Source: an uncultured Christensenellaceae bacterium (GTDB lineage Bacteria; Bacillota; Clostridia; Christensenellales; UBA3700). From it: DNA of 64,000 nucleotides. This document shows positions 8,728 through 16,572 of this stretch, piece by piece. The position numbers and the translations under genes are program-made. Under the pieces are notes generated by a model. It worked only from the letters and a program-made list of their open reading frames with translations. It made no database searches and was not told the origin of the DNA. The DNA lies in the NCBI GenBank assembly GCA_910588015.1, contig CAJUOK010000007.1, forward strand, positions 8,296 through 72,295, given 5' to 3'. How positions within the stretch are numbered: the first letter of the stretch is position 1; the number at the start of each line of letters is the position of its first letter.

Positions 8728-8750
8728 GCGCTATCCCTCTAACGATTTTT

Positions 8751-8779
8751 ATTATATTCTAAAACTCGAATAAAAGCAA
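8751..8779 (-). promoter_or_regulatory. Promoter of the GATC restriction-modification operon
   Basis: TTGCTT, 17-base spacer, TATAAT on the minus strand, about 17 bases before the ribosome site of the methylase. Confidence 0.6.
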
Positions 8780-9126
8780 GCGATTAATATCGTTATAACA
8801 TACTAATAATTAATTTGATTAGAAACTATCCTTTACAAGCTTAAAAAACCTAATTCTTTGCATAGATTATCTTTTAAAACATTAATATGCTTTTTTACTG
8901 CAAAAAAAGTCGCTCAAACGTTGAAAATAGGAAAAAATGAACTTCTTAACTGTAGGGACTTAAAGGGATTTTATATTGTATTTTTATTATTATCGATAAA
9001 TTTTCTTGAATATATTTTAGGCAAATCGGAATTACGCAAAATTTGCCAAAAACGGCTTGCCGTTTTCAATTTGTCGGAGTAAACACTATTTATTTCATCG
9101 GCACAAAAATCTTTCAAAAACTTATT
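8780..9126. other. AT-rich intergenic stretch without a supported gene
   Basis: No reading frame here has a ribosome site or family resemblance. A 74-codon plus-strand frame (8858-9082) lacks a Shine-Dalgarno. The only structure seen is the hairpin at 9049-9066. Confidence 0.5.
9049..9066 (-). terminator. Possible terminator after the SAP-like gene
   Basis: AAAACGGC / GCCGTTTT is a perfect palindromic stem flanked by A/T tracts on both sides, 60 bases after the stop of the minus-strand gene at 9127. Confidence 0.5.
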
Positions 9127-9567
9127 TCATTGGCAACTTGATTTATCATATACGGCATTAGCCTTTTTGCCAAGTTTTATATCAAGCAAATCGCCGAGCG
9201 TAAAAGCGATATTGTGATTATTCTTTATTACCTTTGCAGTAGCAACCATATCGGCCGTAAACTTGAAATTTTTATCTCCCGTTATCTGTATATAAAAATC
9301 TCTAAACAGTTGTCCGAAAGTAAATCCGCAGTCGATTAAACTTGTTTCAAGTGTTAGCGTATCGACTTTACTTTTTGTTGTTGCTTTTGGTTTATGTGAA
9401 ATTACCACACCTGCAAAGTATGACTTGATGACATTATTTAATTCAGCCTTTTCCCCGATGTATTCCAAATGCAAATTTTTGCATATCTCTTTGAGTTCGT
9501 CTAAATACCAATAATATTTTGTAAATTCGTCAAAAGACTTTATATTTTCAAACTGCGGTCTATCCAT
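9127..9567 (-). CDS. SAP-like / DUF6434-type DNA-binding protein
   Basis: About 146 residues from the ATG at 9567; a TTG at 9588 would add seven residues, and neither start has a clear ribosome site. The N-terminal half (YYWYLDELKEICKNLHLEY, then GEKAELNNVIKSYF) has the two-helix SAP pattern. The C-terminal half (TLTLETSLIDCGFTFGQLFRDFY ... ADMVATAKVIKNN) resembles the domain that follows SAP in small Firmicutes proteins. It may bind DNA; its job is unknown. It lies inside the repeat-bracketed island. Confidence 0.6.
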   Translation of the reverse strand: MDRPQFENIKSFDEFTKYYWYLDELKEICKNLHLEYIGEKAELNNVIKSYFAGVVISHKPKATTKSKVDTLTLETSLIDCGFTFGQLFRDFYIQITGDKNFKFTADMVATAKVIKNNHNIAFTLGDLLDIKLGKKANAVYDKSSCQ

Positions 9568-9635
9568 ATTAATTTTATTAGACCGCAAACAAATAATTTT
9601 TCAAATAAATAACACTGCATTAAACTCGCTTTGCA

Positions 9636-9662
9636 CTATGGCAAAAGCGGAGGTATTCGTAA
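9636..9662. repeat. Repeat copy B: degenerate tRNA-Ser 3' end
   Basis: This 27-base stretch matches the tRNA-Ser 3' end at 9819-9845 in about 22 positions, including CTATGGC (CCA complement) and AAGCGGAGG. It is the third tRNA-Ser end-like sequence in 4 kb. Confidence 0.5.
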
Positions 9663-9756
9663 GGAGTATCGCGACGGTATAGCGAGGTCACCGAGCGTCA
9701 CTATTTCGTTAGCCCGATTCTATAACTATGATAAGAAGTCGCCATATCGGTTGAGG

Positions 9757-9825
9757 AATAGAAAAAGTGAGATGCCCCGTCTCACTTTCTATTGCTCGCC
9801 TAAAAGCGACTTCTTGGCTATGGCG
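9757..9825 (-). repeat. Repeat copy C, containing the tRNA-Ser terminator
   Basis: The hairpin 9757-9793 pairs GTGAGA with TCTCAC and on the minus strand is followed by TTTTTCTATT, so it can end the tRNA-Ser transcript. Bases 9795-9825 are identical to 5978-6008. This is the second boundary of the probable island. Confidence 0.75.
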
Positions 9826-9911
9826 GAAGCGGAGGGATTCGAACCCTCGAGCCGATTGCTCGGCTACTTGATTTCGAGTCAAGCCCGTTATGACCACTTC
9901 GATACGCTTCC
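9821..9911 (-). tRNA. tRNA-Ser (anticodon CGA), CCA encoded
   Basis: Acceptor GGAAGCG pairs with CGCTTCC; discriminator G then CCA. The anticodon stem CTTGA/TCAAG encloses the loop CTCGAAA, anticodon CGA, reading UCG. The long class II variable arm and T-loop GGTTCGAATCC are clear. Without CCA the gene spans 9824-9911, 88 bases. Confidence 0.96.
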
Positions 9912-9922
9912 GTATGGCATTA

Positions 9923-9951
9923 AGTTTAACGCAAATATGAAGATTATGCAA
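9923..9951 (-). promoter_or_regulatory. Promoter of tRNA-Ser
   Basis: TTGCAT, 17-base spacer, TAAACT on the minus strand, with the -10 ending 11 bases before the mature 5' end. Confidence 0.5.
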
Positions 9952-10251
9952 GTAAAATAAACTAATTTTAAAAAAATAAGATAATAAAATAAAATATCCG
10001 AATCTTAATAAAACAAAACGCCAGCTTATTTTGAAATGATTTCTTGAGCGTACCAAATTTATACCAAAAACGCATTGCATACTCAAAGAAAAGTTGTTAA
10101 CACTTGCAATTCCTATTACTATAGCCCATTAAAACGCTTATTATTTTTAATCCATTATTAATATCTAAATTCAATATGTATTGAGAAATACAAAAGTATG
10201 AGTCCGATAGAATACCAAACTCATACTTAAGAAAATTTATTTTAATTTAGG
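9952..10251. other. Intergenic stretch, no gene seen
   Basis: AT-rich, with no frame that has a ribosome site. It holds only the terminator hairpin at 10194-10228. Confidence 0.5.
10194..10228 (-). terminator. Terminator of the ferritin-like gene
   Basis: AAGTATGAG pairs with CTCATACTT around a 17-base loop; TTGTATTTCT follows on the minus strand. Confidence 0.55.
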
Positions 10252-11490
10252 TTATCTTAAACCCACGCTTGTGTTATCCTTGTGTCTGTCTCTCAAAGCG
10301 TCGATAGGATGTTCGGCTATTTGATATCTATAGTCAATACCCTTTTTATCGATATACTCTCCTATAACCTTGTGCGAAGCCACGTTTGCAGTCTTGGGAT
10401 TGACGATACTCTGATAGTTGAAAAAGTCGCTATCGCGAGACATTTCTCCAACGTTGATATAGTTCTCTCTATCTGCCGTAAGTCTGACGGACTCAAGTTG
10501 TTGACGCACGTAATCTTTGCAAGAATGAAGCGAAAGAAGTTGGGGAAATTCGCCGATTGGTATAATTTGTTGCCAATCTTTTTTCTCATATTTTTTGAGC
10601 ATTTGCGCCGCCATATGCAAGTGCGCAACTTCCTGCTCGAAGAGCTGTTCCCACATAGCCTTTATCTTTTTATCGCTTTCGTCAACAAAGCAAGAATAAT
10701 AAAGATAAGCTTCGCAATATTCGTGCATAAGCGCATTTTCAAGCCAAGTGCAATTGGTATCCATCAATGAGCCGTACTGCGTAACGTGCTGCTCTTCTAT
10801 CATTGCGATTTCGGTATATAGCTGTCTTCCGAGAGTAGATTGGTCGTAGAAAGCGCCTTGATTCATATAATAATTCATCGTCTGCTGTTCTGCCGCGGTG
10901 ATAATCATAGTGTTGAGCACGGTAATCATATCGCTGGATTTAGAATCAATATGGTATCTGATACTGTCATAAGGGTGTCTGTGTTCTGCGATAGTCGGTC
11001 TGCCAGGCATTATCTCAACATATTCGCCGACGAGTCTTTGAGCTTTGACGCCCTGCTCCATTTCCAAAAGGTCCGCGTATCTATAAAGATGGTCGAAATC
11101 CTCTAAGAGCGCAAAGTCAAGCGCCTGTTTAACGTATCCGTTCTTTTCTCTTTGAGCAAGCACAGCAGTCAAATCGACTGCGAGGTGTTCGTAACCGATA
11201 GTATGCTCGAGAATATTTTCATTCAACGGCTTAAGATTGGCAATACGTTTTTGCTGCTGTTGCTCTACTCTTCTCGTTGCGGCAATTTGTCTGCGGATAT
11301 CGTTGTTGTCGCAATTACGCGAAAAACGGTGCAAAAAGTTGACGGATTCATACTCCGTTCCATTCATAAGAATAATGCGAAGTTTGGTATAAGGACTTAC
11401 TTCTTCCTTATCGTACGGCTTCGAATTGAGACAGGACCAATCGCAAAACAACTTGTCTTGCGCCATAGGTTTGAGTTCAAAAGGATTCAT
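10252..11490 (-). CDS. Ferritin-like superfamily protein (di-iron, rubrerythrin-related)
   Basis: 412 residues, all-helical. Glutamate and histidine patterns of four-helix di-iron proteins recur: EHTIGYEHLAVD, then EQQTMNYYMNQG, EIAMIEEQHVTQYG and EQEVAHLHMAAQ. Together they suggest one or two ferritin-like bundles between about residues 90 and 320, with a C-terminal tail lacking known domains. No rubredoxin CxxC pairs are seen, so it is not a classic rubrerythrin. A role in oxygen or peroxide defence is likely for an anaerobe but inferred. Strong ribosome site (GGAGGTAAATAT), single-gene unit. Confidence 0.65.
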   Translation of the reverse strand: MNPFELKPMAQDKLFCDWSCLNSKPYDKEEVSPYTKLRIILMNGTEYESVNFLHRFSRNCDNNDIRRQIAATRRVEQQQQKRIANLKPLNENILEHTIGYEHLAVDLTAVLAQREKNGYVKQALDFALLEDFDHLYRYADLLEMEQGVKAQRLVGEYVEIMPGRPTIAEHRHPYDSIRYHIDSKSSDMITVLNTMIITAAEQQTMNYYMNQGAFYDQSTLGRQLYTEIAMIEEQHVTQYGSLMDTNCTWLENALMHEYCEAYLYYSCFVDESDKKIKAMWEQLFEQEVAHLHMAAQMLKKYEKKDWQQIIPIGEFPQLLSLHSCKDYVRQQLESVRLTADRENYINVGEMSRDSDFFNYQSIVNPKTANVASHKVIGEYIDKKGIDYRYQIAEHPIDALRDRHKDNTSVGLR

Positions 11491-11684
11491 ATATTTACCT
11501 CCAAGTGTATTTTCTTAAAAGATTATTGCCAACGCAAAATTTTTTATCACAAGACTTTCGTTAATATTTTTGCAATGTCAAAAGCAAATTGCAGCAATTA
11601 CAAATACTTAACGCATATAAATCGATAATTGTCCGAAATTGTAAAAATTTTGTATATCTTTTGCCAAAATCGAGGTTAAAACAC

Positions 11685-11713
11685 TTTTTATTTACGCTGA
11701 TTAGTGTTAAAAT
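11685..11713 (+). promoter_or_regulatory. Probable promoter of the transketolase genes
   Basis: Extended -10 TGTTAAAAT with a weak -35 (TTTTTA) at 17 bases. The leader of about 50 bases includes the hairpin at 11728-11745. Confidence 0.45.
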
Positions 11714-11727
11714 AAAATCAATCTAAA

Positions 11728-11745
11728 CGTCTTTTTGCAAAGACG
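11728..11745 (+). other. Leader hairpin before transketolase
   Basis: CGTCTTT / AAAGACG with loop TTGC, 15 bases before the ribosome site AAGGAG. No T-tract follows, so it is not an obvious terminator. It may protect the 5' end of the mRNA. Confidence 0.45.
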
Positions 11746-11771
11746 ACTTAAGCTAAAATTAAGGAGAATTT

Positions 11772-12596
11772 ATGGATAAGCAAAAATTGGAATATCTGCA
11801 ATCCAAAGCATTGGACGTGCGTAAAATCGCAGTCGAAATGATAGGCAGATTGGGCGTTGGACATATCGGCGGAACGTTAAGCATAGTCGACCTTCTTGCC
11901 GCTTTGTATTACGATATTGCAAAAGTAAACCCCCAAAATCCCAAAGACCCCGACAGAGACAGAATCGTTATGAGCAAAGGTCACGCAGGTCCCGCGCTTT
12001 ACAGCGTGCTTGCCGACAAAGGCTACTTCCCTATGGAAGAGATAAAAACGCTCAACCAATCCGGCACGAATCTTCCCTCTCACTGCGATATGAATAAGAC
12101 CGTAGGCATAGATATGACGGCAGGCTCGCTCGGACAGGGTTTGAGTTGCGCGGTAGGAATGGCTCTCGCAGGAAAAATAGATAAAAAAGACTATAAGGTA
12201 TACTGCATACTGGGCGACGGAGAATCTCAAGAAGGTCAAGTGTGGGAAGCTTTGATGTATGCGGGAAATATGAAACTCGACAATCTCATAATATTTATAG
12301 ACAACAACGGTATGCAAATCGACGGAATGACCAAAGACATAAACGCGATAGAACCTCTCGACGAAAAAGGCAAAGCCTTTAACTTGCATACTCAAAGGAT
12401 AAACGGACACGATATAGAAGCCATAGAAGACGCGATTCATTGCGCTCTAGAGGTCAAAGACAAGACTTCTTTGATAATCCTCGACACGATAAAAGGCTAT
12501 GGCGTAGAATGGGTTTCGAGCAAAGGCGCAGGTTGCCACTCAATGTCGATAACCGAAGAACAGTGGCGAGAATTCTGCGGTAAGGAGGACGAATAA
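11772..12596 (+). CDS. Transketolase, N-terminal (thiamine diphosphate-binding) subunit
   Basis: 274 residues, the length of the N-terminal half in organisms with split transketolase. GHIGGTLSIVDLLAALY and SKGHAGPALYSVL are the substrate-channel histidine motifs. GDGESQEGQVWEALMYA followed by NLIIFIDNN is the thiamine diphosphate/Mg motif (GDG ... NN). It works with the next gene product in the non-oxidative pentose phosphate pathway. Ribosome site AAGGAGAATTT. The next start lies two bases after its stop. Confidence 0.95.
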   Translation: MDKQKLEYLQSKALDVRKIAVEMIGRLGVGHIGGTLSIVDLLAALYYDIAKVNPQNPKDPDRDRIVMSKGHAGPALYSVLADKGYFPMEEIKTLNQSGTNLPSHCDMNKTVGIDMTAGSLGQGLSCAVGMALAGKIDKKDYKVYCILGDGESQEGQVWEALMYAGNMKLDNLIIFIDNNGMQIDGMTKDINAIEPLDEKGKAFNLHTQRINGHDIEAIEDAIHCALEVKDKTSLIILDTIKGYGVEWVSSKGAGCHSMSITEEQWREFCGKEDE

Positions 12597-12597
12597 T

Positions 12598-13539
12598 ATG
12601 ACTGACAGTTTGGAAATGAGAGAAGTATACTGCAACTCTTTAATCGAAGAAGCAAAGACAAACGATAAAATAGTCGTCGTCGAAGCCGACCTTATGAACT
12701 GCATCAAAACCGGTCCTTTCAAAAAAGCTTACCCCGACAGATTTTTCAACGTGGGAATAGCAGAAGCAAATATGGTGGGCGTTTCCGCAGGTCTTGCGAC
12801 GTGCGGAAAAATTCCCTTCTGCTCTTCTTTCGGCACTTTCGCCACGAGAAGATGTTACGACCAAGTATTCATAAGCGTAGCATACAGCAAACAAAACGTA
12901 AAAATCGTCGGCACCGACCCCGGTATATGCGCAGAAATCAACGGCGGCACTCATATGCCTTTCGAAGATATGGGAATAATGCGAGGCATACCCAATATGC
13001 TTTGCGTAGAGCCGACCGATTCTGCTATGCTAAAATCGCTTATGCCGCAAATCATCGCATACGACGGAGCGACCTATATCAGATTGCAGCGTAAAAAAGC
13101 CGAAACGGTCTACTCCGAAAACGAAACTTTTGATTTGCTCAAAGCAAAAACCGTCGTATCCGGCAAAGACGCTACTATAATAGCCTCGGGCATAATGGTA
13201 AGCAAAGCCGTCGAGGCAAGCAAAATATTCAAGGGTATGGGTATAAGCGTAGGCGTGCTGAACGTGTTCACTTGGAAGCCGATAGACGAAGACGCGATAA
13301 TCAAAGCCGCAAAAACTACGGGCGCTATAGTCGTAGCTGAAAATCATAATATCCGCAACGGACTTTATTCTGCCGTAGCTGAAACTATCGTCGGCAATTG
13401 CCCCGTTCCTATGGAAAGCGTAGGCGTTCAAGACGAGTTCGGCGAAGTAGGCAAAATGCCTTATTTGGCGCAAAGATTCCACTTGACAGTCGACGACATA
13501 GTGCAAAAAACTTTAAAAGCAATAAAGAGAAAAAAATAA
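12598..13539 (+). CDS. Transketolase, C-terminal (pyrimidine and C-terminal domain) subunit
   Basis: 313 residues covering the Pyr and C-terminal domains. VEADLMNCIKTGPFKKAYPDRFFNVGIAE includes the conserved glutamate (GIAE) that activates the cofactor. PFCSSFGTFATRR and the C-terminal fold VLNVFTWKPIDEDAI complete the family pattern. It pairs with the upstream subunit to form the active enzyme. The operon ends at the terminator 13547-13583. Confidence 0.95.
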   Translation: MTDSLEMREVYCNSLIEEAKTNDKIVVVEADLMNCIKTGPFKKAYPDRFFNVGIAEANMVGVSAGLATCGKIPFCSSFGTFATRRCYDQVFISVAYSKQNVKIVGTDPGICAEINGGTHMPFEDMGIMRGIPNMLCVEPTDSAMLKSLMPQIIAYDGATYIRLQRKKAETVYSENETFDLLKAKTVVSGKDATIIASGIMVSKAVEASKIFKGMGISVGVLNVFTWKPIDEDAIIKAAKTTGAIVVAENHNIRNGLYSAVAETIVGNCPVPMESVGVQDEFGEVGKMPYLAQRFHLTVDDIVQKTLKAIKRKK

Positions 13540-13546
13540 CAGACAT

Positions 13547-13583
13547 AAAAAATAAGAGCCGAATATAACGGCTCTTATTTTTT
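13547..13583. terminator. Bidirectional terminator between transketolase and GNAT genes
   Basis: AATAAGAGCCG pairs with CGGCTCTTATT around a seven-base loop, with A-tract before and T-tract after, so it can serve both converging genes. Confidence 0.92.
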
Positions 13584-13584
13584 G

Positions 13585-13995
13585 CTATAACGTCATTTTC
13601 ATCCAAATATGTTCGCACCCCTCGTCAAAATCCATTTCTCCAAACGGCTCATAACCTTGTTTTTGATAAAAACCTACGGCTTTCTTTTGAGAATGAATCC
13701 TTATTTCTTTTCCGCCTACCCGTTCTATCTCGCGTTTTGCCAACGCTATCATATCTCCGCCGATTCCCAATCCTCTATACGCTTTCATTACTGCGATACG
13801 TCCTATCAAATAATAATTTTCCTGCGCGAAATATCTGCAAGTAGCAACTGCCCTATCGCCGTCAAACGCCAAAATGTGCTTGGCGCAATTATCGTCTTTA
13901 TCAAACTCTTCTTCAAAACCTTGCTCCTCTACAAACACCGTCGTTCTGATATATTTTGCCTCTTGAGGCAAATAGTCGTATATTTTGAATTCCAT
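13585..13995 (-). CDS. GNAT N-acetyltransferase, ElaA-like
   Basis: 136 residues. RTTVFVEEQGFEEEFDKDD near the N-terminus and the acetyl-CoA loop RGLGIGGDM near residue 76 fit small GNAT enzymes of the ElaA/YjcF type. KKAVGFYQKQGYEPFGE is the conserved C-terminal strand-helix. The acceptor substrate is unknown. Ribosome site AGGAGCGCGATT. It converges on the transketolase operon. Confidence 0.85.
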   Translation of the reverse strand: MEFKIYDYLPQEAKYIRTTVFVEEQGFEEEFDKDDNCAKHILAFDGDRAVATCRYFAQENYYLIGRIAVMKAYRGLGIGGDMIALAKREIERVGGKEIRIHSQKKAVGFYQKQGYEPFGEMDFDEGCEHIWMKMTL

Positions 13996-14018
13996 AATCG
14001 CGCTCCTAGCGAATAAAG

Positions 14019-15449
14019 TTATTTTTTGACAGTTATTTCGCCGATTTTATTACCGCAAATCAAATCGTTCCAAATATCTTTGTTAGCAAACCGCAAGCCG
14101 TAAAACATCTTGCCGTCTGCTTCCTCTCCGTAAATACAAATATAAACGTCATAAACGCCTTCCGTTAAATTAAGGTCAACGGAATAATCAAGATTGAGCT
14201 GCCCCGAAAATTTCGAAACCTGTTTTACTTGAGCAATTTGTCCGCTCTCGTCGACAAATACAAGTTTGGCAAGTTTTGTTTTATTTAAGTTGCCGAATCC
14301 GACGTTGTCTAAAGTAAGCTTAACGTTAAGCGCGTCGAATTTTTGCGAATATTCAAACACAGATTCTTTTAACACAAACCTATATCCCATATGAGCTTGA
14401 ATATACGCGAATGCAGTTTGATTGTAATAAATACTGTCGTCGCCGCAAGCCGAAGTGTAATAGGTGTTCTTCCATTTGTCGATAACTTGATTATTCCATT
14501 CAACATTGAGATAACTCAAATGAATTTTTGCCATTTCCGGCAAACAGTTTTCAATATTATGTAGAGCGCTGTCAGGCGCGACCACTTCGCCTCCGTACGG
14601 CAAATGGTCAGTGCATTGACGACTTAAAAAATCAATTTCTTTATCTCTGTTCCTATAAGTTCCCAAATCGCTGTCCGACCCCAAATATCCGTCGTTGTAT
14701 ATACCCAGTCTATAAGCCGTATCGTCTTTTTGGATTTTATAATCGTCTATGTCAGTAATATCGATTTGCAAAAAATCATAAATCATTTTCGGCGTTCTGG
14801 CAAGAATAGGAATGTTTGACGTATTATCAAGATATGCATTGAGTATTGCCGATATATTATCAGGTTTTGCAATCGCGCTAGTATGCATTTCGCCCCAAGG
14901 ACCTATAAGTCCGGCTTCAACAGCAGTTATGGTATTTTGAAACTTATTCAAAATTACGCACACCTGTCTAATATGCGACTCTATCATTGCCATAGCAGGC
15001 TCCATATCGGCTTTATCATCGAAAGACGGCGCATAAGCAAATCTGACAATAGCATTTTTATTATTTTGCTTTAAGATTGTCAAGAGCTCGTCGATTCCGT
15101 CGAGCGCGCTTTGAGTAAGCAATATATCCTTCTGCTTGTTGACTGCTTTTGAAAACTCGCTGATATCTATTCGCAAATGATAAAGCTGCGTTTTGTCTGT
15201 TATAATATTCTTGTTGAAACTAACTCCCGATTGGGAAACTTTTACATAAATCGGACGATAAAAACCTTGGTCGGGATTTACGATATATCCCGCCTGCTCG
15301 CTATAATCTAGATTTTGCCTATAACTTTGCACAGAGCTGTCATTTGAGGATATAGGCGCGCATCCTAAAATTCCCGTAGTCACAGCGAATACAAACGCAA
15401 TACTTATACTAACTGTAATAAATCTTTTTATAAATTTTTTTGACTTCAT
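14019..15449 (-). CDS. Lipoprotein with DUF4874/DUF4832-like domains
   Basis: 476 residues from the ATG at 15449. A signal peptide of about 30 residues ends in a lipobox (GILGC). YIVNPDQGFYRPIYVKV is the hallmark start of DUF4874, a TIM-barrel-like domain; the C-terminal part beginning about residue 330 (YRFVLKESVF ... LTLDNVGFGNLNK) is a beta-sandwich like DUF4832. Such proteins are surface-exposed and often thought to bind or cut glycans; function here is unproven. A longer start at 15467 would lie over the -10 box and is rejected. Confidence 0.78.
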   Translation of the reverse strand: MKSKKFIKRFITVSISIAFVFAVTTGILGCAPISSNDSSVQSYRQNLDYSEQAGYIVNPDQGFYRPIYVKVSQSGVSFNKNIITDKTQLYHLRIDISEFSKAVNKQKDILLTQSALDGIDELLTILKQNNKNAIVRFAYAPSFDDKADMEPAMAMIESHIRQVCVILNKFQNTITAVEAGLIGPWGEMHTSAIAKPDNISAILNAYLDNTSNIPILARTPKMIYDFLQIDITDIDDYKIQKDDTAYRLGIYNDGYLGSDSDLGTYRNRDKEIDFLSRQCTDHLPYGGEVVAPDSALHNIENCLPEMAKIHLSYLNVEWNNQVIDKWKNTYYTSACGDDSIYYNQTAFAYIQAHMGYRFVLKESVFEYSQKFDALNVKLTLDNVGFGNLNKTKLAKLVFVDESGQIAQVKQVSKFSGQLNLDYSVDLNLTEGVYDVYICIYGEEADGKMFYGLRFANKDIWNDLICGNKIGEITVKK

Positions 15450-15455
15450 ATTATC

Positions 15456-15484
15456 ATTATAACACAAAACTTAATTATTGTATC
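15456..15484 (-). promoter_or_regulatory. Promoter, probable leaderless start (DUF4874/4832 lipoprotein)
   Basis: Extended -10 TGTTATAAT ends six bases before the ATG at 15449; the -35 GATACA lies 17 bases away. There is no room for a ribosome site. Confidence 0.65.
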
Positions 15485-15561
15485 GATTTTGGCGCAAAAC
15501 AATTAAAGACGGCTTACAAAACAGTAATCCGTCTTTAAATAACCTAGTATTTATATTATCA

Positions 15562-16473
15562 CTATATAACGCTTGTCGTAAGTGTTGCGCCCGACACTGC
15601 CGACTGATACATCATCCAATAACCTCTGCCGCCTTTTTCAATCTCCATCCACTGTCTGCAATCGCTGTTGTTGGCGGGAGGATTAGCGTCGTCTTTATCG
15701 GGTACGCCATAGCAAATAATATCGGGGACGCCGTCGTTTTCAATCACGCCCACGACGTAATAACCGTCTCCTTCAATAGGCACTCTCACCCACTTACTCG
15801 ATGGAATCAAAAGCGTAAGTTCTTCGTCTTTTTCGTGCGACTCAAACAGCTCGCTCAAATTCTTTTGTATTTTTTTATAAAACGGTTCCTCTATCTTGGT
15901 CTTGCTTACTTTCTTATTCTGCTTGGCGTTGGAATTCGATAATTTTTCCGTCTCTTCAACTTGAGGTTCGGATTCTATCTCCAATCGGCTTTTTGTCTCT
16001 GATACGTTTTGTGGAATTTCGGCTTCCGCAGCTACTTCTTCGACGGTAGCGGAGCTGCTCTCCATTTGATTTTCAACGTTCTGTATCTCAACTGCAGCTT
16101 GATTGGAATTCGTTGGAGTTTCCAACACTTCGGTAATTGAAGCGTAATACTTGTGAATATCTCTCATAATGGAGTTGGGAGAAAACTTACCTTTATTACT
16201 TCCCATACAAACCACGCTGCCGTCGGCTACGACCACTATCTGAATAGTATTATTCAAATCATAAATGGCGTTGAACGTATGCTCTCCGTCTATAATATCG
16301 CCGCAATACATAACGTTATCGCCGCACTTTATACACATAACGCCCTTTCCGCTTAATCCTAAAATTCTTACGAAGCAACTTGTCCTGCCTGCAAAATTTT
16401 CGAATTTAACAATTCCCGAACAATTGCTTCTGTTGTGTTCTGTCATAATGACTATCTTTTTTAAAATGACCAT
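15562..16473 (-). CDS. Unknown protein with two folded ends joined by an acidic linker
   Basis: 303 residues, no family recognised. Residues about 10-125 form a compact domain rich in beta strands (SGIVKFENFAGRTSCFVRIL). Residues about 125-205 are Glu/Ser/Asn-rich and look disordered, then Lys-rich. Residues about 210-303 form a second domain (SSKWVRVPIEGDGYYVVGVI, ending WMMYQSAVSGATLTTSVI). There is no signal peptide or membrane segment. The start at 16473 is supported by GGAGGTAGAAT. It follows the 325-residue gene by 99 bases on the same strand. Confidence 0.6.
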   Translation of the reverse strand: MVILKKIVIMTEHNRSNCSGIVKFENFAGRTSCFVRILGLSGKGVMCIKCGDNVMYCGDIIDGEHTFNAIYDLNNTIQIVVVADGSVVCMGSNKGKFSPNSIMRDIHKYYASITEVLETPTNSNQAAVEIQNVENQMESSSATVEEVAAEAEIPQNVSETKSRLEIESEPQVEETEKLSNSNAKQNKKVSKTKIEEPFYKKIQKNLSELFESHEKDEELTLLIPSSKWVRVPIEGDGYYVVGVIENDGVPDIICYGVPDKDDANPPANNSDCRQWMEIEKGGRGYWMMYQSAVSGATLTTSVI

Positions 16474-16572
16474 ATTCTACCTCCAAATTCAATGCCAATC
16501 GCAATAACGCTTCACGATGTGGCATAGGTACACAATACCTTATGCAAGTAGAATATTAAATATGCTAAATTA

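Noticed and set aside
8858..9082. 74-codon plus-strand ORF
   Set aside because: No ribosome site, no family resemblance, and it overlaps a probable terminator hairpin.
9709..10086. 125-codon minus-strand ORF
   Set aside because: It runs through the tRNA-Ser gene and its terminator.
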